Source of the DNA: Flavobacteriaceae bacterium
GTDB taxonomy: Bacteria; Bacteroidota; Bacteroidia; Flavobacteriales; Flavobacteriaceae
Reading direction: 5' to 3'
Length of the DNA: 32,991 bases
NCBI GenBank assembly: GCA_017852395.1
Contig: JAFMLE010000019.1
Location: 1 to 32,991 of the forward strand
A program made the translations under genes and the position numbers. Below the pieces are notes generated by a model. The model did not search any database. It was not told the origin of the DNA and saw only the letters and a list, made by a program, of their open reading frames with translations. Shown in pieces: positions 9,723 to 19,394 of the stretch (its first letter is position 1; each line of letters starts with the position of its first letter).

Positions 9723-10724
<1,002 letters not shown>

Positions 10725-10727
10725 GTT

Positions 10728-11594
10728 ATGATACTGGTTGTTGATAGCGGTTCTACAAAAACCGATTGGATTGCTATAGATGCTAAAGGAGTGGTGTTAT
10801 TTTCTACACAAACTTTAGGTCTCAATCCTCAAGTACTCTCAAGTGCGATTCTTACGGAGCGAATCATCAACAATTTTGATTTGTATCAAAATCGCAAAAA
10901 TGTAACCCATTTGTATTTCTATGGTGCAGGCTGCGGAATCGCTTCTCCACAAGAACGTATAAAAAAGGTTTTTAAAGAGATTTTTACCAATGCTGTGCTC
11001 AATATCAAAGAAGACACCTATGCTGCAGTATATGCTACTGCAGAGCCCGAAGAGGCATCGATTGTCTGTATATTGGGAACGGGGTCTAACTGTACCTATT
11101 TTGACGGAAAAGCCGTTGAGCAAAAGGTTACCTCTTTAGGCTATGTATTGATGGATGAAGCAAGTGGAAATTTTTATGGAAAGCAACTCATCCGAGCCTA
11201 CTATTTTAACGAGATGCCACCCGAACTACGTTTAAAGTTCGAGAGTGAGTTTGAGTTGGACGCCGATACAATTAAAGAAAACATTTATCGCAAAGAAAAT
11301 CCGAACACTTACTTGGCACGTTTTGCAAAATTTTTGATCGAAAACAAGGATCATGAGATGATGCAGAACATCATAGAAAATGGTATGATTCGCTTTATCA
11401 ACCATCAAATTTTGCAATTTAAAGATGCGCGTCAAGTACCCATACATTTTGTAGGCTCTATTGCGTTTTTACTCAAAGATGAAATTGAGCGCGTCTTGAA
11501 AACCTTTGAACTAAAATTGGGCCGTGTGGTTAAACGACCCATAGACGGTTTGGTGGCGTATCACAAAAGTTTATTGGACGTAGATTTCTTGTAG
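10728..11594 (+). CDS. BadF/BadG-type ATPase, probable N-acetylglucosamine kinase
   Basis: A 288-aa ASKHA-fold protein of the BadF/BadG/BcrA/BcrD ATPase family. The first phosphate-binding motif is D-S-G-S-T-K-T-D-W near the N terminus, and the second is I-L-G-T-G-S-N-C around residue 107. Both match the eukaryotic-type N-acetylglucosamine kinase branch seen in many Bacteroidota. The C-terminal part holds F-V-G-S-I-A-F, another family strand. Its position directly after gapA, and the presence of two N-acetylhexosaminidase-type genes elsewhere in the window, fit a role in phosphorylating GlcNAc or a related amino sugar. Substrate identity is inferred. The gene converges with ridA, 7 bases apart. 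Confidence 0.82.
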   Translation: MILVVDSGSTKTDWIAIDAKGVVLFSTQTLGLNPQVLSSAILTERIINNFDLYQNRKNVTHLYFYGAGCGIASPQERIKKVFKEIFTNAVLNIKEDTYAAVYATAEPEEASIVCILGTGSNCTYFDGKAVEQKVTSLGYVLMDEASGNFYGKQLIRAYYFNEMPPELRLKFESEFELDADTIKENIYRKENPNTYLARFAKFLIENKDHEMMQNIIENGMIRFINHQILQFKDARQVPIHFVGSIAFLLKDEIERVLKTFELKLGRVVKRPIDGLVAYHKSLLDVDFL

Positions 11595-11601
11595 AAGCAA
11601 T

Positions 11602-11985
11602 TTATTCTACCGCAATCATCGAAATTTCTACATTGACGTTTTTGGGCAAGGTCTTTACTGCAACCGTTTCTCTTGCGGGTGCTGTTGCTTCGTCAAAATA
11701 ACTTCCATAGATCGTGTTGACTTCTTGAAAAAACGCCATATCACTTAAAAAAATGGTTGTTTTGACTACATGCGCAAAACTCATACCGCCTGCTTGGAGT
11801 ACAGCACTAAGATTTTCCATAACCTGTTTGGTTTCTTCAGTAATCGTATTGTTAACCAATTCCATGGTTTTTGGATTTAGAGCTACTTGTCCAGATAAAT
11901 AGAGGGTACTGCCCACTTTTATAGCTTGATTGTATGGACCTATAGGTGCGGGTGCATTTGGGGTAGTAATGATTTTTTTATTCAT
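11602..11985 (-). CDS. ridA: RidA family enamine/imine deaminase
   Basis: A 127-aa YjgF/YER057c/UK114 family protein, the trimeric RidA fold that hydrolyses reactive 2-aminoacrylate and other imines/enamines from PLP enzymes. Family marks are P-I-G-P-Y-N-Q-A-I near the N terminus, the L-Y-L-S-G-Q-V-A-L strand, and A-R-E-T-V-A-V-K-T-L-P with the arginine expected to bind the substrate carboxylate. The end, V-E-I-S-M-I-A-V, is also standard. It starts 11 bases after the lptD-like stop and is probably co-transcribed with it, although the functions are unrelated. Confidence 0.95.
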   Translation of the reverse strand: MNKKIITTPNAPAPIGPYNQAIKVGSTLYLSGQVALNPKTMELVNNTITEETKQVMENLSAVLQAGGMSFAHVVKTTIFLSDMAFFQEVNTIYGSYFDEATAPARETVAVKTLPKNVNVEISMIAVE

Positions 11986-11996
11986 AAGATGAGTAG

Positions 11997-14585
11997 TTAT
12001 AATTTACGGTCAGGTTCTCTGTTTTTTTCGTATTTGATATCGCTGAGCATTCCAGATTTGATCCCAATAAAGAAATTCCAAGAGGCACGATCACTGAAAG
12101 GAACCCAGCTAAAATTCATTTTCCAACTGTCCAAATTGCGATCAAATCGCAATTGGGTGTAGGTAAAGCCTTTACCCTTGAAGTCATAACCCGAAGAGAG
12201 GCCAACTTTCCATTTTGGGGTCAATTCTATATTGCCAGAAAACATGAGTGAATTGGTAGAAAACGTGTTTTGACCTGTCGAATTCACATAGGTCATTGAG
12301 TGAGCAAATTTGAGATTCCAAGGCAATTTGGTCCGATATATAGGATAGGTTTTTGCAGGTTCTTCATCGCCTTCTTCCATTCTATTATTTACACTAGGCG
12401 CCTGGCCAAACAGGTCGTCACCACGACCTCCGCTAGAAGTTATGTCTGTATTTTCTTCCACCGCATCACCACTGCCAAAGGTGCTGTTGTTTATAGAATA
12501 ACTCATGTTCATATTGGCGCTGGTCATGCGTAATCCAAAGGTGTTCACTCGGTTTTTATTTGCATCTAGCGCATAAGGATCCAATGTTGCTCCTAGGTTA
12601 ATTGACATCTTGCCCTTAAGCATGTCCACTCCTGTAGTCATCCGAACGGGACTCCAATTAAATTCTTTGGCGGCGGCATTATAGGACGTACTTAAATTGA
12701 GGTTTTTTAGAAGGTTGATTTTTTTTAACTCGGTATTGGTAGTATCGCGATCAACAACCTTGGCTTCAAAGTTATTGCTTATCGAAATGCCAACACTACT
12801 CGAGTAACTTTTGCCAGGTAGGCCAAACAGGCTGGGTTCAAAACGGGTATATTCTCTTGTGTTTCCGTCAGCATCAATGATGTATTCGTCGTAGTATTTT
12901 TCAAAACTGGGGTTGATCCCATAGCTGATTGCCGGGCGCATGGTATGGCGTATGGATCGGATTCTTCCTTTATCGAAGTTGACAATTCCGTAAATGGTCG
13001 TTCCCAAGCTTGAACTAAAATTATAGGTTCTAAATGCTCCAAAACCAAGCGTATCTTTAACAACACCTCCTGCCGCTTCACTATAATCATTATAGCGTAC
13101 GGTTTTGGGAGTCCAAATTTCTTTTAAACTACCGCCCATAGAAAGGCTCAAATATTTTAAAACCTTAAAGTTGGTTGAGATGGGTATGTTATGGATCATG
13201 CCTGATTGAGCGGAATCAAACATCCCCTTTTTAAACAGTTTATCTTCGTCTGTGATAATTCGTTGTTCGGCTCTGGTAGTATACTGGAAGTTGATGTTTT
13301 GTAAGGCACCTTTCTTTGGAGCGTCTTTGGGAGCAAATGGAAAAATACGCTCCATGCTGGCCTGAAAAGTTGGTAGGGTTAGATTGACCTGTTTGGTTCT
13401 CGAATTTTGGGATAGGGTTGTGGTTATCGAAGTATTGATCCTTGGCGTACCTGGGAAAATTTTGTTGTACGAAATGGAAGAACTTAGGTTGTTGTTTAAA
13501 AAATTAGGAGAATTTAACTGATTGACCGATTGTTGATAATAATCACTACTTCCATAGTTCACTGATGCCGAAAAATTGGAGTAGGGGCTTGCCTTTGCAT
13601 CTTTAGAATGCGACCAACGCACATTGAACACAGTAGAATTTGAATAATCGGGCAATCCGCGTTCTCCACTCACCAGTTTTTCATAGCGCAGGCTGAGGTT
13701 GCCTGAATATTTGTACCGCTTTTTGTACACCGAGCTGGTCGCAAAACCATAACTGCCATTGGTATAATAATCAGCCAAAAGGGTCAGGTTAAAATATTCG
13801 GAAAGGTTGAAATAATATCCCCCGTTTTGTATGGCATATCCGCGGTTGTTGTTTTCGCCAATAGTAGGAAAAATAAAACCGGATTCTTGCTGTTGTGAGG
13901 ACGGAAAATAAGCGAAAGGCAAGGCCACGGGTGTTGGCACATCGGCTATATACATGTTTGTAAAACCCGTAACAATTTTTCCTTGTGGCACCAGTTTTGC
14001 TCTTCGGGTTTTAAAATAATAATCCGCATCTTCAAGTTCTCCGGCTGTTGTTACCTTCGCATTTTGTAGATAATAGACCGAATCGTTTTCTTTTTTGGTG
14101 AATCCCGCAAAAACATTCATTCCAGCTTCTGCAGATTTTGAATTCCAAATGAGCGCCTTTTGTGTGTCAAAGTTAAATCGGATGGAGTCTGGGTTTACCT
14201 CATTGCCGCCTTGTCTAAAGTATGGAAATTGATCCAAGGTCCCTAAGCTATCAATAGCAATACGACCCGCATAGACCTCGTTTTTGGCGTAGTCCAAAAC
14301 GATTATTCCAGACTTGAGCAAGATGTCTTGATATTGCATTTCGGCCTCATTGTAGAGGTAGAGTTTATTTTCTTTTTTATTGATCCGGATCGAATCTTTG
14401 GCATCATATTTTACCTTATCCAAAAGCAAGGGCTTTTTTTTAGAAAGTGTATCACTCTGTATGGTCGCCTGGGTTTCTTTGGGCAAGGTATTTGAAGTAG
14501 TAGATGACGAAGGTTCTTGAGCCTGCACGTTGAAGATGCAAAAACATATTAACAATCCAACTGTAAAAAAAGAGTTTGTGTGCAA
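11997..14585 (-). CDS. lptD: LptD-like LPS assembly outer-membrane protein
   Basis: An 862-aa outer-membrane protein resembling the Bacteroidota form of LptD, the barrel that with LptE inserts lipopolysaccharide into the outer leaflet. A signal peptide (F-F-T-V-G-L-L-I-C-F-C-I-F-N-V-Q-A-Q) is followed by an OstA-like jellyroll segment (about 60-210, with L-Y-N-E-A-E-M-Q-Y and repeated short beta units). A long barrel region of alternating aromatic and polar strands runs to the C terminus. P-V-A-L-P-F-A-Y-F-P near residue 215 resembles the conserved P-x-x-x-P-Y-F-P seen in LptD. The start is TTG, because the next in-frame Met is beyond the signal peptide. It is divergent from the amidase gene. 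Confidence 0.87.
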   Translation of the reverse strand: MHTNSFFTVGLLICFCIFNVQAQEPSSSTTSNTLPKETQATIQSDTLSKKKPLLLDKVKYDAKDSIRINKKENKLYLYNEAEMQYQDILLKSGIIVLDYAKNEVYAGRIAIDSLGTLDQFPYFRQGGNEVNPDSIRFNFDTQKALIWNSKSAEAGMNVFAGFTKKENDSVYYLQNAKVTTAGELEDADYYFKTRRAKLVPQGKIVTGFTNMYIADVPTPVALPFAYFPSSQQQESGFIFPTIGENNNRGYAIQNGGYYFNLSEYFNLTLLADYYTNGSYGFATSSVYKKRYKYSGNLSLRYEKLVSGERGLPDYSNSTVFNVRWSHSKDAKASPYSNFSASVNYGSSDYYQQSVNQLNSPNFLNNNLSSSISYNKIFPGTPRINTSITTTLSQNSRTKQVNLTLPTFQASMERIFPFAPKDAPKKGALQNINFQYTTRAEQRIITDEDKLFKKGMFDSAQSGMIHNIPISTNFKVLKYLSLSMGGSLKEIWTPKTVRYNDYSEAAGGVVKDTLGFGAFRTYNFSSSLGTTIYGIVNFDKGRIRSIRHTMRPAISYGINPSFEKYYDEYIIDADGNTREYTRFEPSLFGLPGKSYSSSVGISISNNFEAKVVDRDTTNTELKKINLLKNLNLSTSYNAAAKEFNWSPVRMTTGVDMLKGKMSINLGATLDPYALDANKNRVNTFGLRMTSANMNMSYSINNSTFGSGDAVEENTDITSSGGRGDDLFGQAPSVNNRMEEGDEEPAKTYPIYRTKLPWNLKFAHSMTYVNSTGQNTFSTNSLMFSGNIELTPKWKVGLSSGYDFKGKGFTYTQLRFDRNLDSWKMNFSWVPFSDRASWNFFIGIKSGMLSDIKYEKNREPDRKL

Positions 14586-14683
14586 GTTGATTAATCCTAA
14601 ATTTGTTATTGTATAATAACCTTTTAAGGTCCAAAATTAAGGATATTTTTAGAGAGTTTACGTCGGTTTTAAGTCTTATTAAA

Positions 14684-15799
14684 ATGAAAGCTTACAGCAA
14701 AAATAAATATGCCCCATCGCGTTTTACGTACTATTTATTGCTATTGGCCTTCATCGGTTACACGCCTGTTTTCGCAAACATCCCACCAAAACCATTTGTA
14801 GTGGTTATTGATGCAGGGCATGGTGGCAAAGATCCTGGAAATCGAGGTAATGGCTATTACGAAAAAAAAATAGCCCTAAATATTGCGCTAGAGTTGGGAA
14901 AACGCCTAGCAAGAGAAAAAAATTTAAAAATCATCTACACCCGCAAAACAGATGTTTTTGTTGATCTAATTGAGCGTGCAAATATTGCCAATCGGGCAGA
15001 CGCAGACTTATTTGTATCGATCCATTGTGACGCTCACAATTCGCAAGCATATGGTGCAGGCACATTTGTTTTAGGGCTTCATGCCAACCAGCGCAATTTT
15101 GAAATTGCCAAAAAAGAAAACTCTGTAATTTTTTTCGAAGACAATTACGAAGAAAATTATGCCGGTTTTGACCCCAACAATCCAGAGTCTGTCATTGGTC
15201 TTACTCTAATGCAAGAAACCTATCTGGATCAAAGCATAGCGGCAGCAGATGCCATCCAAAAACGATTTGTCCGCAACCTGAATCGCAAAAATAGGACCGT
15301 AAAGCAAGCCGGTTTTATCGTGCTCAAATACACCTATATGCCAAGTGTTTTGGTCGAAACGGGTTTTTTAACAAATCGAAATGAAGGCGCTTTTCTAAAC
15401 TCCAAAAAAGGGCAAAACGACATGGCAGAAGCCATCGCCAGTGCCATTATTGACTACAAAAACACCTTGGCGCAAAGTGTCGTAGATGCGGTGCAGACTA
15501 CCCCCAATGCGGCTCCAAAGTCAACCTTGTCCACCGCTGCAGTGACCAAACTTGAGTTTAGCGTGCAAATTGCTGCCAGTCAAAAATCAGTTGGATTAGA
15601 AAGCTTTAATTGGAAAGGACTAAAGGGGGTTTTTAACGAAAAACAAGGCAAAATATATCGATATTATTATGGCAAAACCCCAACCTATGAAGACGCGCAA
15701 CGTTTGTTGAAAATTGCCAAATCCAAAGGCTATCCAAGTGCATTTTTGGTCGCGTTTGAAAATGGAAAAAAAATAACTCTTGAGCAAGCCCTACGATAA
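14684..15799 (+). CDS. N-acetylmuramoyl-L-alanine amidase with SPOR-like C-terminus
   Basis: A 371-aa zinc amidase of the Amidase_3 (AmiA/B/C) family, which cuts the amide bond between MurNAc and the stem peptide during cell separation. A signal sequence (Y-Y-L-L-L-L-A-F-I-G-Y-T-P-V-F-A) precedes V-V-I-D-A-G-H-G-G-K-D-P-G, the first zinc-binding motif. N-I-A-L-E-L-G-K, S-I-H-C-D-A-H, and V-L-V-E-T-G-F-L-T-N with the catalytic glutamate follow. The last 75 residues or so (F-S-V-Q-I-A-A-S ... Y-E-D-A-Q-R-L-L) look like a SPOR peptidoglycan-binding domain. I place the start at ATG 14684, directly before the signal peptide, rather than at the earlier in-frame TTG at 14603, which would put 27 extra residues in front of it. 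It heads the long + strand run. Confidence 0.92.
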   Translation: MKAYSKNKYAPSRFTYYLLLLAFIGYTPVFANIPPKPFVVVIDAGHGGKDPGNRGNGYYEKKIALNIALELGKRLAREKNLKIIYTRKTDVFVDLIERANIANRADADLFVSIHCDAHNSQAYGAGTFVLGLHANQRNFEIAKKENSVIFFEDNYEENYAGFDPNNPESVIGLTLMQETYLDQSIAAADAIQKRFVRNLNRKNRTVKQAGFIVLKYTYMPSVLVETGFLTNRNEGAFLNSKKGQNDMAEAIASAIIDYKNTLAQSVVDAVQTTPNAAPKSTLSTAAVTKLEFSVQIAASQKSVGLESFNWKGLKGVFNEKQGKIYRYYYGKTPTYEDAQRLLKIAKSKGYPSAFLVAFENGKKITLEQALR

Positions 15800-15833
15800 G
15801 CACATGCACGCCCAAAGGGCCATAAATATTTTG

Positions 15834-15841
15834 TAACTTTG
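15834..15841 (+). promoter_or_regulatory. Candidate -7 element before the MCE gene
   Basis: TAACTTTG matches the Bacteroidota sigma-70 -7 consensus TAnnTTTG exactly. It lies 20 bases before the TTG start of the MCE protein gene, in the 62-base gap after the amidase. No convincing TTG-type -33 element is present at the usual spacing, so this may be a chance match or a weak internal promoter. Confidence 0.3.
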
Positions 15842-15861
15842 AAATCTAAAAACACCACAAA

Positions 15862-16806
15862 TTGAAATTTTCACGCGAAATAAAAACTTCCTTACTTGTC
15901 ATCTTCGGAATCGGTTTTTTTTACTTCGGATTCAACTTTCTCAAAGGCAGTTCTATTTTTTCTAAACAAAAAATTGTCTATGCTGTCTATGATGAGGTAG
16001 AGGGCTTGTCGATTGGGGCAGATGTCAACATCAACGGCTTGTCTATTGGTAAAATCACCAAAATTGATTTTGTCCCCAACAGCACCAAAATTTTGGTCAC
16101 CATGCGGATTCGTGCCGATTTGAACTTTTCGAAGTCCAGCAGTGCTATTCTTTATGAAGCAGGTCTCATTGGAGGGAAAGCAATCCTGATCCAAACCAAG
16201 TTTGAACAAGGAAAAGTCATAAAATCTGGTGACACCCTTCCTTCGTCCACCCAGCCTGGATTTACCGAATTGGTCAACCAACAAATTGCACCACTTCAGC
16301 AAAAACTAACAAGCACCTTGACCAGCGTTGATGAGTTATTTGATGGAGTTAGTAATGTCCTGAACAACCAAACACAAGAAAACCTAAAAACCACCCTTAC
16401 CGAGCTGACACGAACAGTTGAAAACATCAATTCGATTTCTAAAAAACTAGACGTGTTGCTCTCAAATAATACAACAGCCATTGACACAACGCTTAAAAAT
16501 TTGGCCTCAACTTCCTCAAATTTAAATCAGATCAGTGATTCTTTGGCTATGGTAAATATCAAATCCATGCTTGATAAATACAATCAAGTTGCTCAAAACC
16601 TAAACCAAATTCTTGAACAGGTAAACCGAGGAGAGGGAACTGCCGGAAAATTGATCAACGACCCCAAATTATACCAAAACCTTGACGAAACCCTCAATGC
16701 GCTTCAAACACTGATCAATGACCTAAAAGAAAATCCGAAGCGTTATGTTCATTTTTCGTTATTTGGAAAAAAAAATAAGCCCTACAACAAAGAACAAGAA
16801 GACTAA
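15862..16806 (+). CDS. MlaD/MCE-domain lipid transport protein
   Basis: A 314-aa MCE-family protein. One N-terminal membrane anchor (S-L-L-V-I-F-G-I-G-F-F-Y-F-G-F) is followed by a single MCE domain, residues about 35-115, with V-Y-D-E-V-E-G-L-S-I-G-A-D-V-N-I-N-G-L and I-G-G-K-A-I-L-I. A long helical, coiled-coil-like tail is rich in T, N and L, and ends in a basic segment. MlaD proteins form hexameric rings that move phospholipids between membranes with an ABC transporter (MlaE/MlaF); those partners are not in this window. The start is TTG, since the next in-frame Met falls inside the MCE domain. It sits between the amidase and the Fe-S protein gene. Confidence 0.9.
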   Translation: MKFSREIKTSLLVIFGIGFFYFGFNFLKGSSIFSKQKIVYAVYDEVEGLSIGADVNINGLSIGKITKIDFVPNSTKILVTMRIRADLNFSKSSSAILYEAGLIGGKAILIQTKFEQGKVIKSGDTLPSSTQPGFTELVNQQIAPLQQKLTSTLTSVDELFDGVSNVLNNQTQENLKTTLTELTRTVENINSISKKLDVLLSNNTTAIDTTLKNLASTSSNLNQISDSLAMVNIKSMLDKYNQVAQNLNQILEQVNRGEGTAGKLINDPKLYQNLDETLNALQTLINDLKENPKRYVHFSLFGKKNKPYNKEQED

Positions 16807-16811
16807 CAAAC

Positions 16812-18137
16812 ATGAGTTACCTGCCTAATGTTTTATTTGGATTGTTGCTGGTTGGGGCAATTGTTTTTTTTATAAAAAACCTCAACCGTATCCGTAAAAA
16901 TATTTTGTTGGGACGTCACATCGATCGTTCTGATCAAAAATCCGAGCGATGGAAAAACATGGCACGCATTGCCTTGGGACAATCCAAAATGGTTCGCAGA
17001 CCCATAGCTGGAATACTCCATATCATTGTTTATGTAGGCTTTTTGTTCATTAACATCGAATTGCTAGAAATTGTTCTCGATGGACTTCTTGGTACACACC
17101 GCATTTTTGCCCCTGTTTTAGGGGGTTTTTACGATTTCTTGATCGCAGCTTTTGAATGGTTTGCTTTGGGCGTATTGTTGACCGTCATTGTGTTTTGGTC
17201 CCGTAGAAATGTTTTGCGAATACAACGTTTCTGGAAAGCCGAAATGAACGGCTGGCCCAAATGGGATGCGGATCTCATCTTGTATTTTGAAATCGTTCTA
17301 ATGACCCTCTTCTTAGCTATGAATGCGGCAGATTATGCCCTGCAACTTCGGGGTGCAGCCGACTACATCGTAGCCGGTAGTTTTCCGATTTCTAAATTTT
17401 TGGTGCCCTTATTTGAAACCATAACCACACCAAATTTGATGGTTTTAGAGCGCACTTTTTGGTGGATGCACATCGTTGGAATATTAGGTTTTCTAAATTA
17501 CCTCTATTATTCGAAACACCTGCATATACTCTTGGCGTTTCCCAATACCTATTTTGCCAATCTAAAGCCCAAAGGCAGTTTTGCCAATAACCCCATGGTC
17601 TCCAAAGAGGTCAAATTGATGCTCGATCCAAATGCAGACCCCTATGCAGCACCTGCAGACGATACAGCTACAGATTTTAAATTTGGAGCTGCAGATGTTA
17701 CAGACCTCAATTGGGTTCAATTGTTAAATGCTTATACCTGTACCGAGTGTGGTCGTTGCACCAGTCAATGTCCAGCAAATCTAACAGGCAAAAAGCTTTC
17801 TCCTAGAAAAATCATGATGGACACCCGAGACCGCCTAACCGAAGTAGGGATGCATCTAGAAAAATCAAAAAGCCCCTCGATAAACGATGGTAAGCAGCTT
17901 TTAGGAGACTATATTACCCCAGAAGAGTTATGGGCGTGTACCTCATGCAACGCTTGTGTAGAGGCCTGTCCGGTTGATATCGATCCCTTATCGATTATCA
18001 TGGATATGCGCCAATATTTGGTTATGGAACAATCTGCAGCCCCTGCAGCCCTAAACAACATGATGAGCAATATCGAAAATAATGGTGCGCCTTGGCCGTT
18101 CAACAATCAAGACCGTCTTAAATGGAATCAGAATTAA
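16812..18137 (+). CDS. Membrane-anchored 4Fe-4S protein, heterodisulfide-reductase-like
   Basis: A 441-aa protein whose N-terminal half has about five hydrophobic helices (residues 5-20, 60-80, 100-135, 155-180, 215-235). The C-terminal half is a 2x[4Fe-4S] ferredoxin module with cysteines 310, 313, 316, 320 and 376, 379, 382, 386 in the C-x2-C-x2-C-x3-C pattern. It resembles the membrane Fe-S subunit that pairs with a CCG-domain protein in HdrD/GlpC-like or electron-transfer systems. That partner is encoded two genes downstream (18612-19391), with a HAD gene between. Electron donor and acceptor are unknown; quinone-linked electron transfer is an inference. Confidence 0.88.
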   Translation: MSYLPNVLFGLLLVGAIVFFIKNLNRIRKNILLGRHIDRSDQKSERWKNMARIALGQSKMVRRPIAGILHIIVYVGFLFINIELLEIVLDGLLGTHRIFAPVLGGFYDFLIAAFEWFALGVLLTVIVFWSRRNVLRIQRFWKAEMNGWPKWDADLILYFEIVLMTLFLAMNAADYALQLRGAADYIVAGSFPISKFLVPLFETITTPNLMVLERTFWWMHIVGILGFLNYLYYSKHLHILLAFPNTYFANLKPKGSFANNPMVSKEVKLMLDPNADPYAAPADDTATDFKFGAADVTDLNWVQLLNAYTCTECGRCTSQCPANLTGKKLSPRKIMMDTRDRLTEVGMHLEKSKSPSINDGKQLLGDYITPEELWACTSCNACVEACPVDIDPLSIIMDMRQYLVMEQSAAPAALNNMMSNIENNGAPWPFNNQDRLKWNQN

Positions 18138-18154
18138 TTAATCTCAATATCTAA

Positions 18155-18601
18155 ATGGAAAAAGAAGAAGCAGAAAGCTATTTACACAAAAAAGTTGAAA
18201 ACGGGGAAGTGGTAAGCCCAGTATTGCCTGAAGGTATCAAAAATTATCTGATCGATATCGACGGAACAATATGTGATGATATTCCAAACGAAGAACCAGA
18301 GCGAATGGAAACGGCTGCACTTTACCCTGATGCTTTAGAAACGTTAAACAAATGGTACGACGAGGGCCACCTCATTTGCTTTTTCACCTCCCGCGTAGAG
18401 GCCCATCGCGACGTTACCGAAAGATGGTTAAAGAAAAACGGTTTTAAATACCACAGCTTGCTCATGGGCAAACCACGTGGGGGTAATTACCATTGGATCG
18501 ACAACCACCTTGTTCGTGCTACACGATACAACGGAAAGTTTACCGATTTGGTAGAAAAAGAAGTAACCATCGAAGTTTTTGACGACGGAAAATCACAATA
18601 A
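18155..18601 (+). CDS. Small HAD-superfamily phosphatase
   Basis: A 148-aa cytoplasmic protein with HAD motifs. L-I-D-I-D-G-T-I-C carries the nucleophile D-x-D-G-T (residues 33-37), C-F-F-T-S-R is motif II, and K-P-R-G-G-N-Y-H-W-I-D-N supplies the lysine and an acidic motif IV. The cap is minimal. Homologues in flavobacteria are, as I recall, sometimes labelled phosphoheptose isomerase, but the motifs here are those of a phosphohydrolase. It lies 17 bases after the Fe-S gene and 10 before the CCG gene, so it interrupts an otherwise expected pair. Substrate unknown. Confidence 0.8.
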   Translation: MEKEEAESYLHKKVENGEVVSPVLPEGIKNYLIDIDGTICDDIPNEEPERMETAALYPDALETLNKWYDEGHLICFFTSRVEAHRDVTERWLKKNGFKYHSLLMGKPRGGNYHWIDNHLVRATRYNGKFTDLVEKEVTIEVFDDGKSQ

Positions 18602-18611
18602 AATAAAAATC

Positions 18612-19391
18612 ATGGAAGTGCCAACAGTAGCAGCAATGGCTGCAGCCGGAAAAAAACCAGACATCGTGTTTTGGGTAGGTTGCGCTGGAAGTTTTGACGA
18701 ACGTGCCAAAAAGATCACCAAGGCATTCATCAAAATTCTGACACAATGTGATGTGTCCTATGCTGTGTTAGGCACCGAAGAAAGTTGTACCGGTGATCCT
18801 GCAAAACGTTCTGGAAACGAATTTTTGTTTCAGATGCAAGCATTGACAAATATCCAGGTGCTCAACGCTTATGAGGTTACACGGATCGTCACAGCTTGTC
18901 CCCATTGTTTCAATACTTTAAAAAATGAGTACCCCGAATTGGGCGGAAATTTTGAAGTTATTCACCATACCCAATTGCTGGAGCAACTCTTGGTTCAAGG
19001 CAAATTGGTTTTACAAGGTGGGAGTTATAAAGGTAAAAAAATCACCTACCACGATCCCTGTTATTTGGGCCGCGCCAATCAGGTCTATGAAGCCCCTAGA
19101 ACATTGATCAAAAAATTAGATGCAGCACTGGTAGAAATGAAAAACTGCAAGTCAAAAGGCTTGTGTTGTGGTGCTGGTGGTGCACAGATGTTTAAAGAAC
19201 CCGAAAAGGGCAACAAAGACATCAATATCCTACGAACAGAAGAAGCACTTGAAACCAAGGCAGAAGTAATTGCTGCGGCGTGCCCTTTTTGCAATACAAT
19301 GCTTACCGACGGCATAAAAAACAAAGAAAAATCTGCCGAAATCCCCGTCAAAGATATTGCCGAAATAATCGCAGAAGCGCAAGATTTATAA
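18612..19391 (+). CDS. CCG-domain (Fe-S)-binding protein, HdrB/LutA-like
   Basis: A 259-aa protein with two cysteine-rich CCG domains, as in heterodisulfide reductase HdrB, GlpC and LutA/LldE. The first half has F-W-V-G-C-A-G-S-F-D-E-R and T-A-C-P-H-C-F-N-T. The second has Y-H-D-P-C-Y-L-G-R, L-C-C-G-A-G-G-A-Q-M-F and A-A-C-P-F-C-N-T-M. Such domains bind a noncubane or [4Fe-4S] cluster and act as the reductase module for a membrane Fe-S subunit, here probably the 441-aa protein at 16812-18137. I use the ATG at 18612, because the earlier ATG at 18579 would overlap the HAD gene by 23 bases. It is followed after 3 bases by the next gene. Confidence 0.88.
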   Translation: MEVPTVAAMAAAGKKPDIVFWVGCAGSFDERAKKITKAFIKILTQCDVSYAVLGTEESCTGDPAKRSGNEFLFQMQALTNIQVLNAYEVTRIVTACPHCFNTLKNEYPELGGNFEVIHHTQLLEQLLVQGKLVLQGGSYKGKKITYHDPCYLGRANQVYEAPRTLIKKLDAALVEMKNCKSKGLCCGAGGAQMFKEPEKGNKDINILRTEEALETKAEVIAAACPFCNTMLTDGIKNKEKSAEIPVKDIAEIIAEAQDL

Positions 19392-19394
19392 CCT

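Noticed and set aside
14603-14683. Extended N terminus of the amidase starting at 14603
   Set aside because: It would place 27 residues before the signal peptide; ATG 14684 gives a normal signal sequence at once.
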